In this document: positions 36,801-46,065 of the stretch, one piece after another
How positions within the stretch are numbered: position 1 is the stretch's first letter
Layout: every line of letters starts with the position of its first letter
Assembly (NCBI RefSeq): GCF_001593005.1
Contig: NZ_LQZQ01000004.1
Coordinates: 124,001 to 188,000, forward strand
Direction: 5' to 3'
Origin: Roseivirga ehrenbergii
GTDB taxonomy: Bacteria; Bacteroidota; Bacteroidia; Cytophagales; Cyclobacteriaceae
DNA: 64,000 nucleotides
The notes under the pieces: generated by a model
Database searches by the model: none
What the model was told of the DNA's origin: nothing
Seen by the model: the letters and a program-made list of their open reading frames with translations, nothing else
Made by a program: the position numbers and the translations under genes

Positions 36801-38435
36801 TCAGGTCTGAATAATCCCTACATTGAATTGTTCACGAATTGGTGCATGATTGGCCGCTTGAATCCCCTTGGCAATCACCTTTCTGGTGTCTAAAGGATCA
36901 ATAATTCCATCTACCCAAATGCGAGAAGCCGCATAATACGGACTCAATTGCTCATTGTAGCTGTCTGTGATTTCTTCTAACAACTTCTTCTCTGCTTCTG
37001 GTTCAATTACTTTACCCTGTGCTTTTAGCGAGGCTACTTTGATTTGAAGTAATGTTTTGGCTGCTGCTGCACCACTCATTACCGCCATTTGAGCGGTTGG
37101 CCAAGCGTAAATCAATCGTGGATCATAAGCCTTTCCGCACATAGCATAATTACCTGCCCCATATGAATTACCAATTACTATGGTAAATTTTGGCACTACA
37201 GAATTGGCCATGGCATTTACCATTTTGGCTCCATCTTTAATAATTCCTCCGTGCTCTGCGCGACTGCCGACCATAAAGCCGCTAACATCTTGCAAAAACA
37301 CCAATGGAATTTTACGTTGGTTACAGTTCATGATAAATCGCGCTGACTTATCGGCTGAATCGGAATAAATTACTCCGCCCATCTGCATTTCGCCCTTTTT
37401 CGATTTTACAATCAAACGCTGGTTGGCTACAATTCCTACAGCCCAACCCTCTATTCGGGCATAGCCACAAACGATAGATTTGCCATAAGCCTCTTTATAT
37501 TCATCAAACTCAGAGTCATCTACTATACGCTTAATGATTTCTTTGATCTCGTAAGGTTTTACCCTACTATCAGGCATAATACCATAAATTTCTTCTGGGT
37601 TTTCCTTTGGTGCCTTAGGCTCTTTTCTATCGAAACCTGCTTTTTCAAACTCTCCAATTTTATCAAAAACGCTTCGGATATAATCTAAACAAGCCTGATC
37701 ATTCGGAAACTTGTTGTCCGTTACACCAGATATTTCAGAGTGAGTTGTAGCGCCACCTAAAGTTTCATTGTCAATATCTTCACCAATAGCAGCTTTTACT
37801 AGGTAAGAACCTGCTAAGAAAATAGAACCGGTTTTATCAACTATAGCAGCCTCATCGCTCATAATTGGCAAATAAGCACCACCAGCAACACAGCTACCCA
37901 TAATTGCGGCTACTTGAATTATGCCCATAGAGGACATTTTCGCATTGTTCCTGAACTGTCTTCCGAAGTGTTCTTTATCGGGAAAAATTTCATCTTGCAT
38001 TGGAAGAAACACACCTGCACTATCTACCAAGTAAATGATTGGCAGACGGTTTTCCATCGCAATTTCTTGAGCACGAAGGTTCTTTTTTGCCGTAATCGGA
38101 AACCAAGCCCCTGCTTTCACGGTGGCATCGTTGGCTACAATCATGCAGTCGCGACCGCTTACCTGACCTATACCTGTGACTACACCGCCAGAAGGGCAAC
38201 CGCCTACATCGGCATACATGCCATCACCAGCCAAAGCCGCTACTTCTAAAAAGTCGCTACCATCATCAATAAGGTATTCGATTCTTTCGCGAGCGGTGAG
38301 TTTGCCTTTTTTATGTTGTGATTCAATCTTTTTTTCGCCTCCACCCAATTTTACTTTCTTGAGTTTTTCATCGAGTCTATACACCAATTGGCGCATAGTG
38401 TCATCGTTTTTATTGAATTCAATATCCATATGCAA
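36801..38435 (-). CDS. Acyl-CoA carboxylase beta subunit, methylcrotonyl-CoA type
   Basis: Carboxyltransferase subunit of a biotin-dependent acyl-CoA carboxylase, 544 residues. KLTARERIEYLIDDGSDFLEVAALAGDGMY, GGVVTGIGQVSGRDCMIVANDATVKAGAWFPIT, VDSAGVFLPMQDEIFPDKEHFGRQFRN and IGNSYGAGNYAMCGKAYDPRL match MccB more closely than PccB. It would transfer CO2 from carboxybiotin to 3-methylcrotonyl-CoA in leucine breakdown. No biotin-carrying alpha subunit lies in the window. A second ATG two codons in (MDIEF) is an equally good start. A second, PccB-like paralogue is at 58.7-60.3 kb. Confidence 0.88.
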   Translation of the reverse strand: MHMDIEFNKNDDTMRQLVYRLDEKLKKVKLGGGEKKIESQHKKGKLTARERIEYLIDDGSDFLEVAALAGDGMYADVGGCPSGGVVTGIGQVSGRDCMIVANDATVKAGAWFPITAKKNLRAQEIAMENRLPIIYLVDSAGVFLPMQDEIFPDKEHFGRQFRNNAKMSSMGIIQVAAIMGSCVAGGAYLPIMSDEAAIVDKTGSIFLAGSYLVKAAIGEDIDNETLGGATTHSEISGVTDNKFPNDQACLDYIRSVFDKIGEFEKAGFDRKEPKAPKENPEEIYGIMPDSRVKPYEIKEIIKRIVDDSEFDEYKEAYGKSIVCGYARIEGWAVGIVANQRLIVKSKKGEMQMGGVIYSDSADKSARFIMNCNQRKIPLVFLQDVSGFMVGSRAEHGGIIKDGAKMVNAMANSVVPKFTIVIGNSYGAGNYAMCGKAYDPRLIYAWPTAQMAVMSGAAAAKTLLQIKVASLKAQGKVIEPEAEKKLLEEITDSYNEQLSPYYAASRIWVDGIIDPLDTRKVIAKGIQAANHAPIREQFNVGIIQT

Positions 38436-38532
38436 GTGTTAGCCCGATAAGAACGGGAGTATGTGTATTTACCTTTGATCTAAAGTAAACCCAAGATTTA
38501 ATGATATCAAAAAGATTTATTCGCTCAGGAAT

Positions 38533-39486
38533 TTATTTTTTCTTCTTGTCTGCTGGAGGCCTGTTCTTTCTTCCAAAAATTGAAAAATGAACATAGCGTT
38601 TTGGGTTCTCTCTCAGGTCTATGAACAGACTATCTAAATCGGTCATAGAACTATTCAACGCATTATATAGCGAATCATTGGTCATCAGTTTACCTAGAGT
38701 TCCTTCATTAGAATTGAGCCTACTCATAAATTCTTGAGTGCTCATAAGCACCGAATCCATTCGCATTAAGCGCGATTCTACATCTATAGCATTAAGCTTT
38801 TCACCCAAAGCTGTGTATTCATCCAATAGTGGTCGAACACCACCCATGGCCGCTACAATAGAATCGGTAACATACTCAATTCTAAGGTTGATTTGCTCCA
38901 TACCAGAATTGAGCGTACCAGCCATATAAGTCAAGGAGTCGGAAAAGTGTTTAAAGTTATCTATTGCTAAAGCAATGGTGTCGGCTCTAGACGCGAATGG
39001 TTCCAGTACATCGTTTATTTTTTTTACCACAGAATTTAAGCTGTTAGCCGCTGAAAGGCCTTCTTCGGTAATCATTTCGGTAATTCCTCTGTCCATTTCA
39101 CCGCTCAAAAAATCACCACTTTCAAGTATCCGCTCACCGTCTTGGTTTAAAATCAGCTGTACTTCCAAGGCCCCAAGAATATCTGGTTTGGCCAATCGAG
39201 CCACGGTACCCTCTTTCATTTTGATGGTGTTGTCGATAGCGAGTGTTACCAATATTTCGTTATAGGCATCTGAGCTGAATTTACGCTCAAGCACCGTACC
39301 AACATTTAATCCGTTAAGAATTACCCTGTCGCCCTTATTTAAGCCACTGATATTACTATACTTAACGTAATAGGTGTTTAATGGGGAAAAAACATCGAGT
39401 CCCCTTAAATAGTTGAAACCTATATAAAGTGAGCCCAACATGAGCACCGCAAATAAACCGACTTTAAATTCTCTTCCCTTTGCCAC
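38533..39486 (-). CDS. MlaD/MCE-domain lipid transport protein
   Basis: 317 residues. One N-terminal helix (VGLFAVLMLGSLYIGFNYL) anchors the protein in the inner membrane. The MCE domain follows: YYVKYSNISGLNKGDRVILNGLNVGTVLERKF, then IKMKEGTVARLAKPDILGALEVQL. A long helical region with regularly spaced Leu then reaches a basic C-terminus (KKKK). MCE proteins shuttle phospholipids across the periplasm. No permease or ATPase (MlaE, MlaF) adjoins it. It starts three bases after the amidase stop, so the two form an envelope operon. Confidence 0.9.
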   Translation of the reverse strand: MAKGREFKVGLFAVLMLGSLYIGFNYLRGLDVFSPLNTYYVKYSNISGLNKGDRVILNGLNVGTVLERKFSSDAYNEILVTLAIDNTIKMKEGTVARLAKPDILGALEVQLILNQDGERILESGDFLSGEMDRGITEMITEEGLSAANSLNSVVKKINDVLEPFASRADTIALAIDNFKHFSDSLTYMAGTLNSGMEQINLRIEYVTDSIVAAMGGVRPLLDEYTALGEKLNAIDVESRLMRMDSVLMSTQEFMSRLNSNEGTLGKLMTNDSLYNALNSSMTDLDSLFIDLRENPKRYVHFSIFGRKNRPPADKKKK

Positions 39487-39489
39487 TAT

Positions 39490-40296
39490 CTACCTTGTTG
39501 ATTCCAAATAGTTAATATAATCTCGAATTGCTCTAAAAATTGCCGAAGCTAAATAATCCTGTACTTCAGCAGATCCCAGCTCTCTTTCCTCTTTTGGGTT
39601 GGTAAGATAGCCAAGTTCTATCAAAACACTAGGCATAGAGGTATTCCATAATACCCATAAACTTGACTGCTTCACTCCTCTACTCTTCCTTCCTGCCCTT
39701 TTAGAAAACTGATCTTCAACGTTTTGCGCAAGCAAAATGCTATTTTCTTGAAATGCTTCCTGCATAATAGAAAAAGCAATATTTACTTCGGGCGAAGTAG
39801 GATCAAAGCCTTGATACTTCTCTTTATAGTCTTCTTCTAACAAGATTACAGAGTTTTCTCTTTTGGCTACTTCAAAGTTTCTGCCCTCATTTTTAACCCC
39901 CATTACATAGGTTTCTGTTCCATATACGTGCTCATTGCCCGCAGGCATGGCATTGGCATGAATAGAAACGAATAAATCAGCATCCGCCTTATTTGCCACA
40001 GTGGCACGGACTTTGAGATCGTGGTAAACATCAGTTTTTCTAGTATAAACAACCTCAACGTTGTCTAAAAGTTCATTTAAATACTCACCTACTTTCATGG
40101 AAACGGCCAATACCACATCTTTTTCTAATAAGTTTTTGCCGCGCGTACCAGGATCTTTTCCTCCATGACCTGGGTCAATCACCACTTTAAATTTAGGCTT
40201 AGCCGCTTGAGAAAGCCCTTGATATGGAGCAAAAACTATTAAAGCCAATGACAAAGCAAGAAGAACAAGCCTATTATTTTTTATTTTGGTTCGCAT
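39490..40296 (-). CDS. N-acetylmuramoyl-L-alanine amidase (Amidase_3)
   Basis: 268 residues from MRTKIKNNRLVLLALSLALIVFAPYQGLSQ, a good signal peptide. The frame is open 82 codons further upstream through lptD, which I reject. KVVIDPGHGGKDPGT supplies the zinc His (about 44), SIHANAMP the second His region, and VLIELGYLTNPKEE the catalytic Glu. It hydrolyses the amide bond between MurNAc and the stem peptide. CATTTTTG-type bases at 40324-40331 on its strand may be its -7 box. Its ATG stands four bases from the first ATG of the divergent lptD. Confidence 0.93.
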   Translation of the reverse strand: MRTKIKNNRLVLLALSLALIVFAPYQGLSQAAKPKFKVVIDPGHGGKDPGTRGKNLLEKDVVLAVSMKVGEYLNELLDNVEVVYTRKTDVYHDLKVRATVANKADADLFVSIHANAMPAGNEHVYGTETYVMGVKNEGRNFEVAKRENSVILLEEDYKEKYQGFDPTSPEVNIAFSIMQEAFQENSILLAQNVEDQFSKRAGRKSRGVKQSSLWVLWNTSMPSVLIELGYLTNPKEERELGSAEVQDYLASAIFRAIRDYINYLESTR

Positions 40297-40300
40297 AGAA

Positions 40301-43102
40301 ATGGTTATTAGAATACCTTTACACAAAAATCTGAATTTTTTCCATAAAGCGAAAAATCCTTTGGTCTCTGTTAGAAACATATCTTTCATATTAGTTTTAC
40401 TCCTGATGGCGTTTGGCCTAACGGCCCAAGAAGGAGGTTTAAAGAATGATCCTGTTAAGATCGAACCTACTCCGCTCAGCACCAGTCCAACAACAACCAG
40501 ACCAGTTGGCACAGACACCCTCAAAATCAAGAACAATGGCATAGAAACTACTATTTTGTACTATGCCGAAGATTCGATTATTACCAAAACTGCTACGAAT
40601 GTAACGTACTTATACGGAAATGCTTACATCGAGTATGGCGATATTAAATTAGATGCTGCACAAATTATTATCGATAGAAATCAAAATGAACTTATTGCCA
40701 AGGGTGTTCAAGACTCTACAGGCAGCTGGATTGGGCTTCCTGTTTTTCAAGATAAGGGCGGAGTGTATGAAACTCGGGGTATTCGCTACAACTTCGCAAC
40801 CAACCGCGCCAAAATTACAGGCGTAGTAACCAAGCAAGATGAAGGCTACGTTTCAGGTGAAGAAATCAAAAAGAACCAAGATGGTAGCGCCTATATTAAA
40901 GGTGGAAAGTTTATTCCTTGTGCCGACTTGTTGGCCACTACCTACATTAAGGCTGATAAAATCAAGGTAATTCCAGGCGATAAAATCATTACTGGCCCTG
41001 CCCAATTATATATTGGCGATATCCCCACCATATTCGCTCTGCCTTTTGCGTTTTTCCCCGATGTAAAAAGTGATGCGCAATCTGGAATTCTGTTTCCAAA
41101 ATATGGGGAAGAAAGGGTGCGAGGAATTTTCTTGCGCGAAGGAGGGTATTTCTTTGGCAATAATGAGTACATAAGAACAGCCGTTACAGGTGATTATTAC
41201 TCGAAGGGAAGTTTTGGATTAAACGTACGCTCTACTTACAAAAAACGATATAAGTATAGCGGCAGCATAGACCTAAGGTATAACAAAAGTAAAACCCCAG
41301 AAATAGAAGAAAACCCATTGAATTCAAACGACTTTTGGGTTTCCATTTCTCACAGGCCAGAATCAAGAGGTAAAACTCGTTTTTCGGCAAGTATTAATGC
41401 AGGAACAAGTTCATACAACAACAATAATATTTCGACCGAAAACTTCCAGAACACGATTCGTTCAGAGTTCCGTTCGAACATATCGCTAACAGGAAGTTTC
41501 GCGAATAACCGCTTTAGTTATGGCTTAAATGCCCGTCATTCGCAGAATATTCAAACCAATATTCTTGATGTATCTCTGCCTGATTTTTCTTTGAACATGA
41601 CCCGGGTTATGCCATTTTCAACCGCCAAGCAAGAAGCTTTAAAGAGGCTTTCTTTCTCTTGGGCCTTCAGTACATCAAATAAGATCACCAACTTAATCAG
41701 ACCAAATACCGCTGGATTTGACATTTCCAATTCTACCAGTGAGGCCGATACCTTAGCAGTTACTTTTGCCAAACTTCCAGAGTTATTTGCCAATGCCCAA
41801 AACGGTGCAAAACACTCAATTCCTATTTCCACTTCATTTCCATTTTTGAAAAACTTTAACGTTTCTCCTTCTATCAATTTTCAGGAACTATGGTATTTAC
41901 AGGAACTCGATTACACCTATTTAGAAGATGAGAATGCGGTTAGAATAGACACATTAAATGGCTTTTCTAGAGCCTCTACCTACGGGGCTAACGTTAACGT
42001 TTCTACTCAATTATATGGTACTAAAAACTTTAAACCTAGTAGTAAAATTGAATCTTTACGCCATATCATGCAGCCCAGTTTAAGTTTCAGTTACCGTCCT
42101 GATTTTGGGCAAGAGAAGTATGGTTATTATAAAAACATTCAAGTAGACACCACTTCTACCGGAGAGCCGGTTTATCAGTTTTTATCTAAATACAACGGCT
42201 TTGTGTTTGGAAGTCCATCATTAGGAGAATCGGCAGCCATTAGTTTTAACGTTAGTAATAAAGTTGAAATGAAAGTAAGGAACGATACCACCAAATCTGA
42301 AAAGGTGTCGATTCTTGAGAACCTTTCGTTTTCTACCAGCTACAATTTTCTGGCCGACTCATTCAATCTTTCGGATTATAATATAGCCGCAAGAACTACA
42401 CTGTTTAAAAACAAAATCGACATTAGTGCGGGTATAGTTTTAGACCCTTACACTTATTTAACCACCAATGATGGCGAGGGCGATGTAATCAAAAGGGTAG
42501 ATGTAATTGCACTAACACAAGGCAAAGGGCTTGGAAAAATAAGAAGTGGGCGTTTTTCTTTGAGCACAAACCTCAATTCAAAGGCATCAAATAATAATTC
42601 GTCTTCATCTATGAGAGGCGGAGCTGGTGGTATGGCGGCAATTGAAGGAGGTGGATTTTTAAACGGAGAAGACGATGGCTATGGCACTTTAAATAACGGA
42701 GATATGGTGAATCAACAGCGGGTACCTCAATATTTTGACGACCCCAATGCTTATGTTGATATTTCCGTACCATGGAACGTTAGGTTCAGTTATAATTACT
42801 CCTTTAGCCAAAATTTATTTAATAATAAGTTTTCTACAACCACACGTCAATCCATTAAAATGAATGGCCAAGTGGCCGTTTCCGAAAAGTGGCAACTCAC
42901 TTTTAATACGGGTTATGATGTAGAATTAAAAGAGTTTACACAAAGTTCATTAGGCGTTTACCGCGACCTAGGCTGTTGGGAGTTAACAGGTAATTGGATT
43001 CCATTCGGACGATTTACCTCCTACTCTATCGACATTCAAATTAAAGCTTCGGCACTTAAAGATTTGAAACTTAGCCGCAGAAGAAGCTTCTTCGATAATT
43101 GA
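40301..43102 (+). CDS. lptD: LptD-like LPS assembly outer-membrane protein
   Basis: About 934 residues from the first ATG. An OstA/LptA-like N-terminal part is clear: ITKTATNVTYLYGNAYIEYGDIKLDAAQIIIDRNQNELIAKGV, then GIRYNFATNRAKITGVV and GGKFIPCADLLATTYIKADKIKVIPGDKIITGPAQLYIGDIPTIFALPF. A large C-terminal beta-barrel follows. It should insert LPS into the outer leaflet. Start choice is open: the ATG gives a long basic leader before the signal helix ISFILVLLLMAFGLTAQ, whereas a TTG at 40361 would give a compact signal peptide and leave room for TACCTTTA at 40314-40321 as its -7 box. A further TTG at 40286 is unlikely. Confidence 0.88.
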   Translation: MVIRIPLHKNLNFFHKAKNPLVSVRNISFILVLLLMAFGLTAQEGGLKNDPVKIEPTPLSTSPTTTRPVGTDTLKIKNNGIETTILYYAEDSIITKTATNVTYLYGNAYIEYGDIKLDAAQIIIDRNQNELIAKGVQDSTGSWIGLPVFQDKGGVYETRGIRYNFATNRAKITGVVTKQDEGYVSGEEIKKNQDGSAYIKGGKFIPCADLLATTYIKADKIKVIPGDKIITGPAQLYIGDIPTIFALPFAFFPDVKSDAQSGILFPKYGEERVRGIFLREGGYFFGNNEYIRTAVTGDYYSKGSFGLNVRSTYKKRYKYSGSIDLRYNKSKTPEIEENPLNSNDFWVSISHRPESRGKTRFSASINAGTSSYNNNNISTENFQNTIRSEFRSNISLTGSFANNRFSYGLNARHSQNIQTNILDVSLPDFSLNMTRVMPFSTAKQEALKRLSFSWAFSTSNKITNLIRPNTAGFDISNSTSEADTLAVTFAKLPELFANAQNGAKHSIPISTSFPFLKNFNVSPSINFQELWYLQELDYTYLEDENAVRIDTLNGFSRASTYGANVNVSTQLYGTKNFKPSSKIESLRHIMQPSLSFSYRPDFGQEKYGYYKNIQVDTTSTGEPVYQFLSKYNGFVFGSPSLGESAAISFNVSNKVEMKVRNDTTKSEKVSILENLSFSTSYNFLADSFNLSDYNIAARTTLFKNKIDISAGIVLDPYTYLTTNDGEGDVIKRVDVIALTQGKGLGKIRSGRFSLSTNLNSKASNNNSSSSMRGGAGGMAAIEGGGFLNGEDDGYGTLNNGDMVNQQRVPQYFDDPNAYVDISVPWNVRFSYNYSFSQNLFNNKFSTTTRQSIKMNGQVAVSEKWQLTFNTGYDVELKEFTQSSLGVYRDLGCWELTGNWIPFGRFTSYSIDIQIKASALKDLKLSRRRSFFDN

Positions 43103-43160
43103 TTTTTTGAGGAGTTAGATGTTAGATAATAGAGCTTAGACTGTTGCCAACCATAAGTTT

Positions 43161-43266
43161 AAATGGTTAAAACCATTTCGCAGAGACATACCCACAACCA
43201 TAGCCCACGGTTTAAACCGTGGGCTATGGTAATGCAACTCCGCTCTGAACCGTTTTAACGGTTTCT
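43161..43266. repeat. Cluster of REP-like palindromes
   Basis: Three inverted repeats in about 105 bp: AAATGGTT / AACCATTT at 43161-43178; a perfect 34-bp palindrome at 43197-43230 with arms CCATAGCCCACGG around TTTAAA; and AACCGTT / AACGGTT at 43249-43264. All share the core pattern AACC...TTTTAA...GGTT. This looks like a bacterial interspersed mosaic element. It may also end lptD transcripts. No REP-associated transposase gene lies in the window. Confidence 0.7.
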
Positions 43267-43341
43267 CATTAGGCGCAAAAATTGGCTTTAAAAAAATCTC
43301 TGTGCCGCTGTTTTATTTGAATTCTTATTAAGAAGTTTTTA

Positions 43342-43359
43342 ATAACTTACGTAAGTTAT
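43342..43359. promoter_or_regulatory. Perfect 18-bp palindrome upstream of the HEAT-repeat gene
   Basis: ATAACTTACGTAAGTTAT is self-complementary over its full length and ends 42 bases before the chosen start. It could be an operator for a dimeric regulator; no regulator is linked to it. Confidence 0.35.
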
Positions 43360-43401
43360 ATGCGCCATGAATGTGGTGGGTATATAACGTTACCTGCCAT
43401 A

Positions 43402-44007
43402 ATGAGTAATTGGGAAAAACTAAACGAAGAATTGAAACAGGCTGGAGTTCCACAACGAACTTTTATGAATGAACCCATGGAGCCAGTTGACACTTTGGTT
43501 AACACTGACATTTCATCTAAGCCCTTCAACAACATTTTACTCAACTACCTGAGTAAGCTCTCTGGTAACGAATGTGAAATGGTTGTGAGAGCCTTAACGG
43601 AGAAATCAAATAAAGAAATCTCATCTGAGCTTATTCCATTATTTGACCGTACTGACTTGAGTGAAGGGAACCTTTGGGCCGTTGGACATGCCTTAAATAT
43701 TATAAAAGACAAATCAAGAATTAATGAATACATCAGAATTTGCAAGAATTCCGAACTCGGAGCGGCAAGAAGTGAGATAATCCGTTTTCTCGGTTCTATC
43801 CGAACTCCTGATATTTATGATCTTCTCACTGAACTTCTTAACGACTTGACAATACGGTTTGCTGTAATTGAGGCTCTCGGTCGAATGAACAATTCGGAAG
43901 CAGTTGAACTTCTGAATTCACTAGAACTTGAACCGAAATCCGTTGAGAACCGGAACCGGACAACAGCACTCAAGCGGCTCCAAAGAGCGCCAGCCAAAAG
44001 ACGTTAA
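43402..44007 (+). CDS. HEAT-repeat protein of unknown function
   Basis: 201 residues from MSNWEKLNEELKQAGVPQ; an ATG 14 codons upstream gives MRHECGGYITLPAI, which looks like leader rather than protein. Helical pairs repeat (FNNILLNYLSKLSGNECEMVVRALTEK; AARSEIIRFLGSIRTPDIYDLLTELLNDLTIRFAVIEALGRMNNSEAVELLNSL), giving an alpha-solenoid that probably binds a protein partner. It ends in a basic tail. Codon choice at the 3' end (CGG, CCG, GCG) is richer in GC than its neighbours. It sits alone between a REP cluster and a terminator; an acquired gene is possible. Confidence 0.7.
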   Translation: MSNWEKLNEELKQAGVPQRTFMNEPMEPVDTLVNTDISSKPFNNILLNYLSKLSGNECEMVVRALTEKSNKEISSELIPLFDRTDLSEGNLWAVGHALNIIKDKSRINEYIRICKNSELGAARSEIIRFLGSIRTPDIYDLLTELLNDLTIRFAVIEALGRMNNSEAVELLNSLELEPKSVENRNRTTALKRLQRAPAKRR

Positions 44008-44022
44008 TCAATTGATACGTAA

Positions 44023-44052
44023 AAAGCCATTTCACTCTCGCAAAATGGCTTT
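44023..44052. terminator. Bidirectional terminator between HEAT gene and lysS
   Basis: AAAGCCATTT / AAATGGCTTT, 10-bp stem with a 10-base loop between convergent genes, A-rich on the left and T-rich on the right. Confidence 0.7.
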
Positions 44053-44077
44053 CTGTATTTTTAGATTGGGTTAACTG

Positions 44078-45799
44078 TTAGTTCAACCAGCCTTCTATTT
44101 CTTCTAGGCTAGCCGCTTGCACCTCTTGAAGTTTGAGTTTCTTTCTCATGCCGCCCATATCGTTAAGCAGTTTTGAAGCCGTTTGTTCTTTGAGCTGCGC
44201 AATGGTATTAATGTTCAGTTTTCTAAGAATTTGAACCAGTTCTAATCGAACGCCTTCTTTTACAAACTCTTCATCCGTTGCCATTTTGGCTTTCTTCTCT
44301 GGCTTCATTTGAGGGAAGAACAATACATCTTGAATCGACTTTGAGTTGGTCATTATCATAGATAACCTGTCGATACCAATGCCCAAACCAGCGGTTGGCG
44401 GCATACCGTATTCCAAAGCACGAAGGAAATCTTCATCCAAGGTCATGGCTTCATCATCTCCTCTTTTGCCTAACTCCAGTTGTTCTTCAAAACGCGCCCT
44501 TTGATCGATTGGGTCGTTCAATTCAGAGAAGGCGTTACAAATTTCTTTACCGTTACAAATCGCTTCGAAACGCTCTACCAAACCTTCTTTGCTACGGTGC
44601 TTTTTCGCCAATGGCGACATTTCCACTGGGTAATCCGTGATGTAAGTAGGCTGAATCAGTTTGCCTTCACAGTGCTCACCAAAAATTTCATCAATGAGTT
44701 TCCCTTTCCCCATCGACTCATCGGTAGCCACTTTTAGTTTTTTGGCGGTTTCTCTCAGCTCGGTCTCGTTCATTTCAGAAATATCAATTCCTGTAAAATG
44801 CTCAATGGCTTCGAACATGGTAAAGCGTTTCCAAGGACGTTGGAAATCAATTACATTTTCACCCACCTGAACTTTGGTAGTTCCGTGTAAGTCAATGGCT
44901 ACTTTCTCTACCATTTCCTCCACTAAATCCATCATCCAATTGTAATCTTTGTAAGCCACATAAAGCTCTACTTGGGTAAATTCCGGATTATGGAAACGTG
45001 ACATTCCTTCGTTTCTGAAATCTTTAGAGAATTCGAAAACACCATCGAAGCCGCCTACAATTAATCTCTTTAGGTACAGTTCATTGGCAATGCGCAAATA
45101 AAGCGTCATGTCCAAAGTATTGTGATGCGTTTTAAAAGGCCTTGCTGCTGCCCCACCGTAAAGTGGTTGAAGAATTGGCGTTTCCACTTCTAAGTAACCT
45201 CTGTCAGCCAAGAACTGACGCATTGAGTTTACCATATGCGTTCTTTTAATGAAAGCTTCTTTTACATGTGGGTTCACCACCAAATCCACATAGCGCTGCC
45301 TGTAACGCTGCTCCGGGTCGGTAAAAGCATCGTGCACTTTGCCTTCGGCATCAGTTTTTGGTAATGGAAGTGGCTTTAAAGATTTAGTAAGCACGGTCAT
45401 TTCCGTAACGTGCACAGAAATTTCGCCTACCTGTGTTTTAAACACATAGCCTTTAATTCCAACAAAATCACCAATACTAAGAACCTTCTTGAAAACCGTA
45501 TTATAGAGCGTTTTGTCTTCGCCTTCGCAAATATCATCTCTTCTTACATAGACCTGAATTCGGCCTTGTGAGTCTTGAATTTCAGCAAAAGAGGCAGAGC
45601 CCATAATTCTACGGCTCATCATTCTACCTGCAATGGTAATCTGTTTAAAGCGTTCAGGATCCTTATCAAATCCTTCCTTAATTTCCTTTGAATAAGTGGT
45701 TACTTCATAGGTTTCTGAAGGATATGGGTTAATACCGAGCTTTTGAAGTTCCTCCCGCTCTTGTCTTCTGACAATTTCCTGTTCGCTTAAAATCTGCAT
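44078..45799 (-). CDS. lysS: Lysyl-tRNA synthetase, class II
   Basis: Charges tRNA-Lys. 573 residues from [27 protein letters not shown]; an ATG 11 codons further up is less likely because family members begin here. The N-terminal OB fold ([32 protein letters not shown]) binds the anticodon. Class II motifs are motif 2 [26 protein letters not shown] and motif 3 [18 protein letters not shown]. About 70 extra C-terminal residues after [12 protein letters not shown] form a helical domain ([23 protein letters not shown]) seen in Bacteroidota LysRS. Confidence 0.96.
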   Translation of the reverse strand: MQILSEQEIVRRQEREELQKLGINPYPSETYEVTTYSKEIKEGFDKDPERFKQITIAGRMMSRRIMGSASFAEIQDSQGRIQVYVRRDDICEGEDKTLYNTVFKKVLSIGDFVGIKGYVFKTQVGEISVHVTEMTVLTKSLKPLPLPKTDAEGKVHDAFTDPEQRYRQRYVDLVVNPHVKEAFIKRTHMVNSMRQFLADRGYLEVETPILQPLYGGAAARPFKTHHNTLDMTLYLRIANELYLKRLIVGGFDGVFEFSKDFRNEGMSRFHNPEFTQVELYVAYKDYNWMMDLVEEMVEKVAIDLHGTTKVQVGENVIDFQRPWKRFTMFEAIEHFTGIDISEMNETELRETAKKLKVATDESMGKGKLIDEIFGEHCEGKLIQPTYITDYPVEMSPLAKKHRSKEGLVERFEAICNGKEICNAFSELNDPIDQRARFEEQLELGKRGDDEAMTLDEDFLRALEYGMPPTAGLGIGIDRLSMIMTNSKSIQDVLFFPQMKPEKKAKMATDEEFVKEGVRLELVQILRKLNINTIAQLKEQTASKLLNDMGGMRKKLKLQEVQAASLEEIEGWLN

Positions 45800-45853
45800 T
45801 GCTTTATTTTTTTCGAGGCGCAATTTAGTCATTCACTCACATTTATTAAACAA

Positions 45854-45871
45854 TTAAAAGCGGTCTCTATG
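45854..45871 (+). repeat. 18-bp direct repeat, left copy
   Basis: TTAAAAGCGGTCTCTATG; an identical copy lies at 46031-46048. Together they bracket a 159-bp segment containing palindromic element copy B. Confidence 0.75.
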
Positions 45872-45939
45872 TAGTATTCACCTGAACTCGATGAATAAAA
45901 CAGCCATAGTTTGGGTAGTGTGGAAATTTCTGAAGTTAG

Positions 45940-46021
45940 AAACCCTCCAAAAGTTCTTTGTTGTGCTTCAGATGAACCATTTATCCTATCTGATATTTGA
46001 GAGTCAACTTTTGGAGGGTTT
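45940..46021. repeat. Palindromic CCTCCAAAAG element, copy B
   Basis: Perfect 16-bp terminal inverted repeats (AAACCCTCCAAAAGTT and its complement) around a 50-base loop with its own hairpin (TCAGAT / ATCTGA). It lies in the divergent spacer between lysS and blaI and is the best preserved of three copies. The right arm contains GGAGG followed by an ATG at 46022. Confidence 0.75.
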
Positions 46022-46030
46022 ATGCAGAAT

Positions 46031-46048
46031 TTAAAAGCGGTCTCTATG
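46031..46048 (+). repeat. 18-bp direct repeat, right copy
   Basis: Exact repeat of the segment at 45854-45871, ten bases after the right arm of the palindromic element. Confidence 0.75.
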
Positions 46049-46065
46049 CTCTATCGAAAAATTTT

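Noticed and set aside
38470-38477. TACCTTTG on the + strand between mlaD and the carboxylase gene
   Set aside because: A perfect -7 match, but no + strand gene follows; probably chance.
40297-40542. 82-codon N-terminal extension of the amidase
   Set aside because: It is antisense to the lptD start region and would bury the amidase signal peptide.
43342-43402. Integron attC site before the HEAT gene
   Set aside because: The sequence recalls cassette junctions, but I could not find paired R and L boxes or an integrase; left only as a weak suggestion.
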